Shown piece after piece: positions 5,501 to 6,687 of a stretch of DNA of 6,687 bases (positions are counted from its first letter, which is position 1; each line of letters begins with the position of its first letter). This DNA is from Lysobacterales bacterium. Lineage in GTDB: Bacteria > Pseudomonadota > Gammaproteobacteria > Xanthomonadales > Rhodanobacteraceae. The stretch is taken from positions 1 through 6,687 of the forward strand of contig JAAFHE010000218.1 of NCBI GenBank assembly GCA_013298265.1. The letters are read 5' to 3'. The notes below the pieces were generated by a model. It was not told the DNA's origin, made no database searches, and saw nothing but the letters and a program-made list of their open reading frames with translations. The position numbers and the translations under genes are program-made.

Positions 5501-6687
5501 CGGAGATGGCCGAAGCCGCCGGCATGCCGCAGGACGCACCACTGACACCCGAGCAGGTGCGCCGGATGAAGGAACTGCTCGGCCCCTCGAAGGGACTGGG
5601 CACGCAGGACTTCAGCGACATGGCCAATGGCCAGGCCGGGCAGGACGTCAAGGACAAGCTCCAGCCGCTGCAGGACTATCTCGACCAGCAGGCCAGCGAC
5701 GCGATCAAGGACCAGCTGCTCAAGGATCTCAAGGACGGCAAGTTCGACGCCAAACACAAGGACATGGCACAGGCCGGCCGGCGCTGGCGCATCCTTAAAC
5801 CTTATAAAAAGGGAACTTTCAAGAATTATCCCGTGCTGGTGTGGACGCCGACGCAGTCCGGCGTCGGCGTCGCCGACGGAACCATGGGCGAGTGTTTCGA
5901 GGACGGCAAGATCCCGGTCGATTTCACGCGGACCGACATCGTCGACCGGGACGGCAAGCCGATGACGGTCGACACGCCGATCCATATCCCCGACGGGCAG
6001 CTCGACAGCAAGGCCTGCCCCGGCGACAGCAAGGGCAAGTCCGATGCCAGCGACGGCAAGGGCACCGGCGGCGATCACCTGCCACCCCAGCCCGAGCCCG
6101 CGCCGGAATCAGCCGACAGCGACAGCGAGCCGACGCCGGAACCGCAACCGGAACCGCAGCCCGAACCCCAGCCCGAGCCGCAGCCACCGCCGCCCGCCCC
6201 CGCGCCGGACAGCGGAGGCTCTTCCGCACCCGACGGCGGCGGCAAGTCCGACAGTGGCAACAAGCCCGGCGGCGACAGCAAGCCCGGCGGCGACAGCAAG
6301 CCCGGCGGCAGCCCGGGCGGCAGCAACGGCGGCGGCGGCCAGGGCGGTGGCCGGGGCAAACCGGCCCAGCGCGGCCCCAGCGAGACCTGGCTGATCTGGG
6401 GTGCGTACAACCAGGGCGCGTTCACGCATCGCGCCGTGCGCGCGTGGGTGCAGTCGACACAGACCAGCGGCCACGTGGACGGACGCTTCCTCTCGTGCTC
6501 CGGCGACTTCGCGACCATCGAGATCACCCGCGCCACCCTGACCGACCTGGCCGGCAAGACCATCACCCTGCCGACGCCGCGACAGGTCGCCGGCGTGCGG
6601 CTGGCGGACGGCGGCTGCCCCGCCGCGGCGAAGAAGCCCGCGCCCAAGCCCCAGTCGGGCGGCGGCGGCACGAGCAAGGTCTGCCTC
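2551..6687 (+). CDS. Giant DUF4157 (eCIS core) protein, probable multidomain effector (3' partial)
   Basis: The frame is open from ATG 2551 to the window end (1379 codons, no stop), so the C-terminus lies outside. This start follows the upstream stop by 6 bases; the next in-frame ATG (2671) would leave little before the Cys motif. Residues 1-45 are Ala/Pro-rich, probably disordered. Residues 46-55 hold C-x-C-x3-C-x2-C, probably metal-binding. Residues 61-200 are DUF4157: Y-E-R-E-A-D near 75-80, L-S-G-V-R-I-H at 147-153 and H192-E-L-A-H196-V-V-Q-Q, a zincin-type motif. Residues 255-500 may be a PD-(D/E)XK-like toxin domain. Residues 580-915 are mostly helical with hydrophobic stretches and paired cysteines. 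A Gly/Ser linker (945-954) leads to an acidic helical region, then two copies of an unrecognised domain (1079-1156, 1280-1356) separated by repeats. DUF4157 commonly accompanies contractile injection systems and can mark their cargo. Membership of the family is clear; toxin activity is inference. Confidence 0.95.
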   Translation, partial: MSATRAIAAPAPARRKAAPVSVAAAPAVLAETAAPLPAPPMLQRRCACGGSCPRCNNDEPLLQPRLRVGAVDDVYEREADRIAGRLVDDAPPPSTSGGTDATDTRVNAAAQTGAEAAALQPERLSAGGEPLAPALRGYFEPRLGRDLSGVRIHSGAESAAYNRHVNAYAFTYGNHVWLGAGQRPAADFVLAHELAHVVQQGGAQPLPAAAMQAQADSGGAHSDAPAATGLRSDRTTLRRLALETYWIPLGAKGKLTGTDLHKQLLANATGANLDTEAPAPNANLGDYGLDLRGSIDLYTGAKGSSFHHMAGLYFAGPVGAKNANVLTATAKKHPRIRATAVGATYAPSVNRAGSVENIADGPQEVQLGELKPASAPMLARAPGQLQNYIDGFKDAVRLTNAIGAARKPAVEWKLKEPTLLPDSAVKFVDNGRDMKFDPANPRNDTSLVLGKIEESNDVGAKYTVKVIYDPARHGHAPIMGGLYAQSFKPNTGLWMYFARPQNLDAVLKASRASRNAKGEMQLANQVQDQVLDPLFEAPKQVAPLRRPATAATPAHAQPTATLQAQESATLRRKGKKPAPKLEDKFVFKTWQSHVTALRTEVTGSKDATRQKEMASLELLQHAYAADDSLAATGTKRVLPDKNSDKVNIVSHSSKTKGAKDRSHSKDLGDMSGWLRAWTGRPVEQVLGRFRERFGGAFVWVADKVATLREKVRKTLADKFKSGSKGGGGGKARMILKALGKALLQMGKVLLHRTVGLIVTALENGIRKKLDKLFDIEPEKLLEDTFGKEFEDFAAPLQKIKTDAEAKLDAAVAEYGAKLDWIADIQDLSRTIGPIVEVASIAAQCASPPGWGCLKLLARKLTDCAIDAALNICWVQKKIAGAVEEINAVANIPADVAELALKQLRKLAPKGLEDVFDEPVPRATSAGNDEIECEDSPPDSGCPSLGGSGGSGSGGDTPAEPTDPVYDDLLDLRKEHTPEQIAGAAEMAEAAGMPQDAPLTPEQVRRMKELLGPSKGLGTQDFSDMANGQAGQDVKDKLQPLQDYLDQQASDAIKDQLLKDLKDGKFDAKHKDMAQAGRRWRILKPYKKGTFKNYPVLVWTPTQSGVGVADGTMGECFEDGKIPVDFTRTDIVDRDGKPMTVDTPIHIPDGQLDSKACPGDSKGKSDASDGKGTGGDHLPPQPEPAPESADSDSEPTPEPQPEPQPEPQPEPQPPPPAPAPDSGGSSAPDGGGKSDSGNKPGGDSKPGGDSKPGGSPGGSNGGGGQGGGRGKPAQRGPSETWLIWGAYNQGAFTHRAVRAWVQSTQTSGHVDGRFLSCSGDFATIEITRATLTDLAGKTITLPTPRQVAGVRLADGGCPAAAKKPAPKPQSGGGGTSKVCL
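2686..2715 (+). other. Four-cysteine motif before the DUF4157 core (residues 46-55)
   Basis: The codons give C46-A-C48-G-G-S-C52-P-R-C55. A C-x-C-G-G-x-C-P-x-C motif just ahead of the core is common in DUF4157 proteins. Four closely spaced cysteines suggest a small zinc or other metal site, or a redox-sensitive hook. What it binds cannot be read from sequence. Confidence 0.7.
2731..3150 (+). other. DUF4157 / eCIS core domain with intact HExxH (residues 61-200)
   Basis: The order of signatures matches the family: a leading L-R-V-G-x-V-D-D, Y-E-R-E-A-D-R-I-A, then after a variable Ala/Pro/Ser/Thr-rich spacer (about 88-125) L-S-G-V-R-I-H, a G-N-H-V-W-L-G-A-G stretch, and H192-E-L-A-H196 followed by V-V-Q-Q. 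Both histidines and the glutamate of the zincin motif are present, so the core is not visibly degenerate. The family consensus is close to H-E-L-T-H, so Ala195 is a mild variant. Whether the domain cuts a substrate, processes itself or mainly directs loading into the particle is not shown here. Confidence 0.92.
3457..3753 (+). other. Candidate PD-(D/E)XK-like nuclease toxin segment (residues 303-401)
   Basis: The segment shows, in order, a His-containing helix ending in Phe (F306-H-H-M-x3-Y-F), a variable strand region, Arg351-x-G, then E356-N-I-A-D360, the strand L-G-E369-L-K371-P, and Q385-L-x2-Y388 on the next helix. E-x-K followed by Q-x3-Y is the arrangement in many restriction-endonuclease-fold toxins and RecB-like nucleases. 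The weak point is the first acidic residue: E356 or D360 could serve, but the usual P-D is missing. The segment may be an active nuclease, an inactivated one, or an unrelated alpha/beta domain. Confidence 0.35.
5041..5190 (+). other. Hydrophobic helical segment with spaced cysteines (residues 831-880)
   Basis: Residues 831-880 are mostly Ile, Val, Ala and Leu with C844, C852, C863 and C872, in phrases such as P-P-G-W-G-C-L-K-L-L and I-C-W-V-Q-K-K-I. Charged residues break the stretch, so it is not a clean transmembrane anchor. It looks more like amphipathic or buried helices that could be membrane-active or disulfide-clamped. No function is assigned. Confidence 0.4.
5785..6018 (+). repeat. 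Internal domain duplication, copy 1 (residues 1079-1156)
   Basis: This copy carries W1079, I1081, Y1085, G1088, F1090, V1095, W1098, G1106, D1109-G1110, C1115, D1118, T1126-R1127, D1132, G1135-K1136, T1139, T1142-P1143, L1151 and C1156-P. Each recurs in copy 2, at an offset of 201 residues up to D1118 and 200 from T1126 on, so a single one-residue gap aligns the pair. The alternating polar/hydrophobic pattern suggests a small beta-rich domain whose two cysteines may form a disulfide. No known family was recognised. Confidence 0.75.
5791..5832 (+). other. AT-rich codon island at the start of duplicated-domain copy 1
   Basis: Only 13 of these 42 bases are G or C, in a gene that is otherwise strongly GC-rich. 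The codons for I1081-P1094 include CTT, AAA, CCT, TAT, AAA, GGA, ACT, AAT and TAT, which are rare elsewhere in this window. The reading frame stays intact and the encoded Y-x2-G-x-F motif matches copy 2. Confidence 0.8.
6136..6183 (+). repeat. Four tandem P-E-P-Q units (12-base period) in the interdomain linker
   Basis: Residues 1196-1211 are four copies of Pro-Glu-Pro-Gln, followed by a Pro/Ala run. The codons vary (CCG/CCC, GAA/GAG, CAA/CAG), so the peptide pattern is kept more strictly than the DNA, which suggests selection for a stiff extended acidic linker. It lies between the two copies of the duplicated domain. Confidence 0.9.
6265..6309 (+). repeat. 18-base tandem repeat, 2.5 identical copies, encoding P-G-G-D-S-K
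   Basis: The unit occurs twice in full (6265-6282 and 6283-6300) and once as a 9-base half (6301-6309), without mismatch. It encodes Pro-Gly-Gly-Asp-Ser-Lys and continues into a Gly/Ser-rich stretch. Perfect DNA identity points to recent slippage or expansion. The 18-base unit keeps the frame, so copy number could vary without breaking the gene. Confidence 0.9.
6388..6618 (+). repeat. Internal domain duplication, copy 2 (residues 1280-1356)
   Basis: This copy carries W1280, I1282, Y1286, G1289, F1291, V1296, W1299, G1307, D1310-G1311, C1316, D1319, T1326-R1327, D1332, G1335-K1336, T1339, T1342-P1343, L1351 and C1356-P, matching copy 1. Its codons are GC-rich like the rest of the gene. It is followed by another Lys/Pro/Gly linker (1361-1375) that runs off the window, so more copies may follow. 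Confidence 0.75.

Noticed and set aside
5803..5808. TATAAA as a -10 promoter element
   Set aside because: No -35-like hexamer lies at suitable spacing upstream. It sits inside a coding region and is explained by the local AT-rich codons.
5803..5813. A-run followed by GGG as a programmed frameshift site
   Set aside because: In the reading frame it is TAT AAA AAG GGA, which does not form the X-XXY-YYZ slippery heptamer, and the zero frame continues with conserved duplicated-domain residues.
4078..6078. 666-codon open frame on the minus strand opposite the DUF4157 gene
   Set aside because: Low-complexity translation rich in Leu, Ala, Arg and Val with no domain signature. It is complementary to a frame with clear family motifs upstream and a duplicated domain downstream.

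Overview
The window is very GC-rich throughout, with strong G/C preference at third codon positions. It carries two large genes on the + strand, one cut by each edge. Codon use fits a high-GC proteobacterium, but nothing here fixes the genus. No rRNA, tRNA, CRISPR array, insertion sequence, attachment site, origin or terminator could be seen. The only non-coding DNA is the 6 bases between the two genes.

Positions 1-2544 hold the 3' part of a modular protein whose start lies upstream. In order it has a small Ig/transthyretin-like beta domain, a right-handed beta-helix-like region, a helical stretch, a second carboxypeptidase-regulatory-like beta domain, a Gly/Pro linker, a short helix-hairpin-helix-like module and a basic tail. 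It has the look of a fibre-like or binding protein, not an enzyme.

Positions 2551-6687 hold the 5' part (1379 codons, still open) of a giant DUF4157 protein. DUF4157 is the 'eCIS core' domain, often encoded with extracellular contractile injection systems (eCIS, the Afp/PVC/MAC-like phage-tail-derived particles). The diagnostic four-cysteine motif, the E-R-E-A-D motif and the H-E-L-A-H metallopeptidase motif are all present. Behind the core come a region that may be a restriction-endonuclease-fold (PD-(D/E)XK-like) toxin domain, a long helical and partly hydrophobic region with paired cysteines, and a C-terminal part built from two copies of an unrecognised cysteine-bracketed domain. Repetitive Pro/Glu/Gln and Gly/Ser/Lys linkers separate the copies.

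The genes lie 6 bases apart on one strand, so they are probably co-transcribed and translationally coupled. A reasonable working model is the accessory or cargo end of an eCIS-type locus: a beta-helix/binding protein followed by a core-domain effector. No sheath, tube, baseplate or ATPase gene is in the window, so the eCIS link rests on family knowledge of DUF4157. The least expected observation is the divergent internal domain duplication at residues 1079-1156 and 1280-1356, whose first copy opens on a sharply AT-rich patch of about 40 bases.
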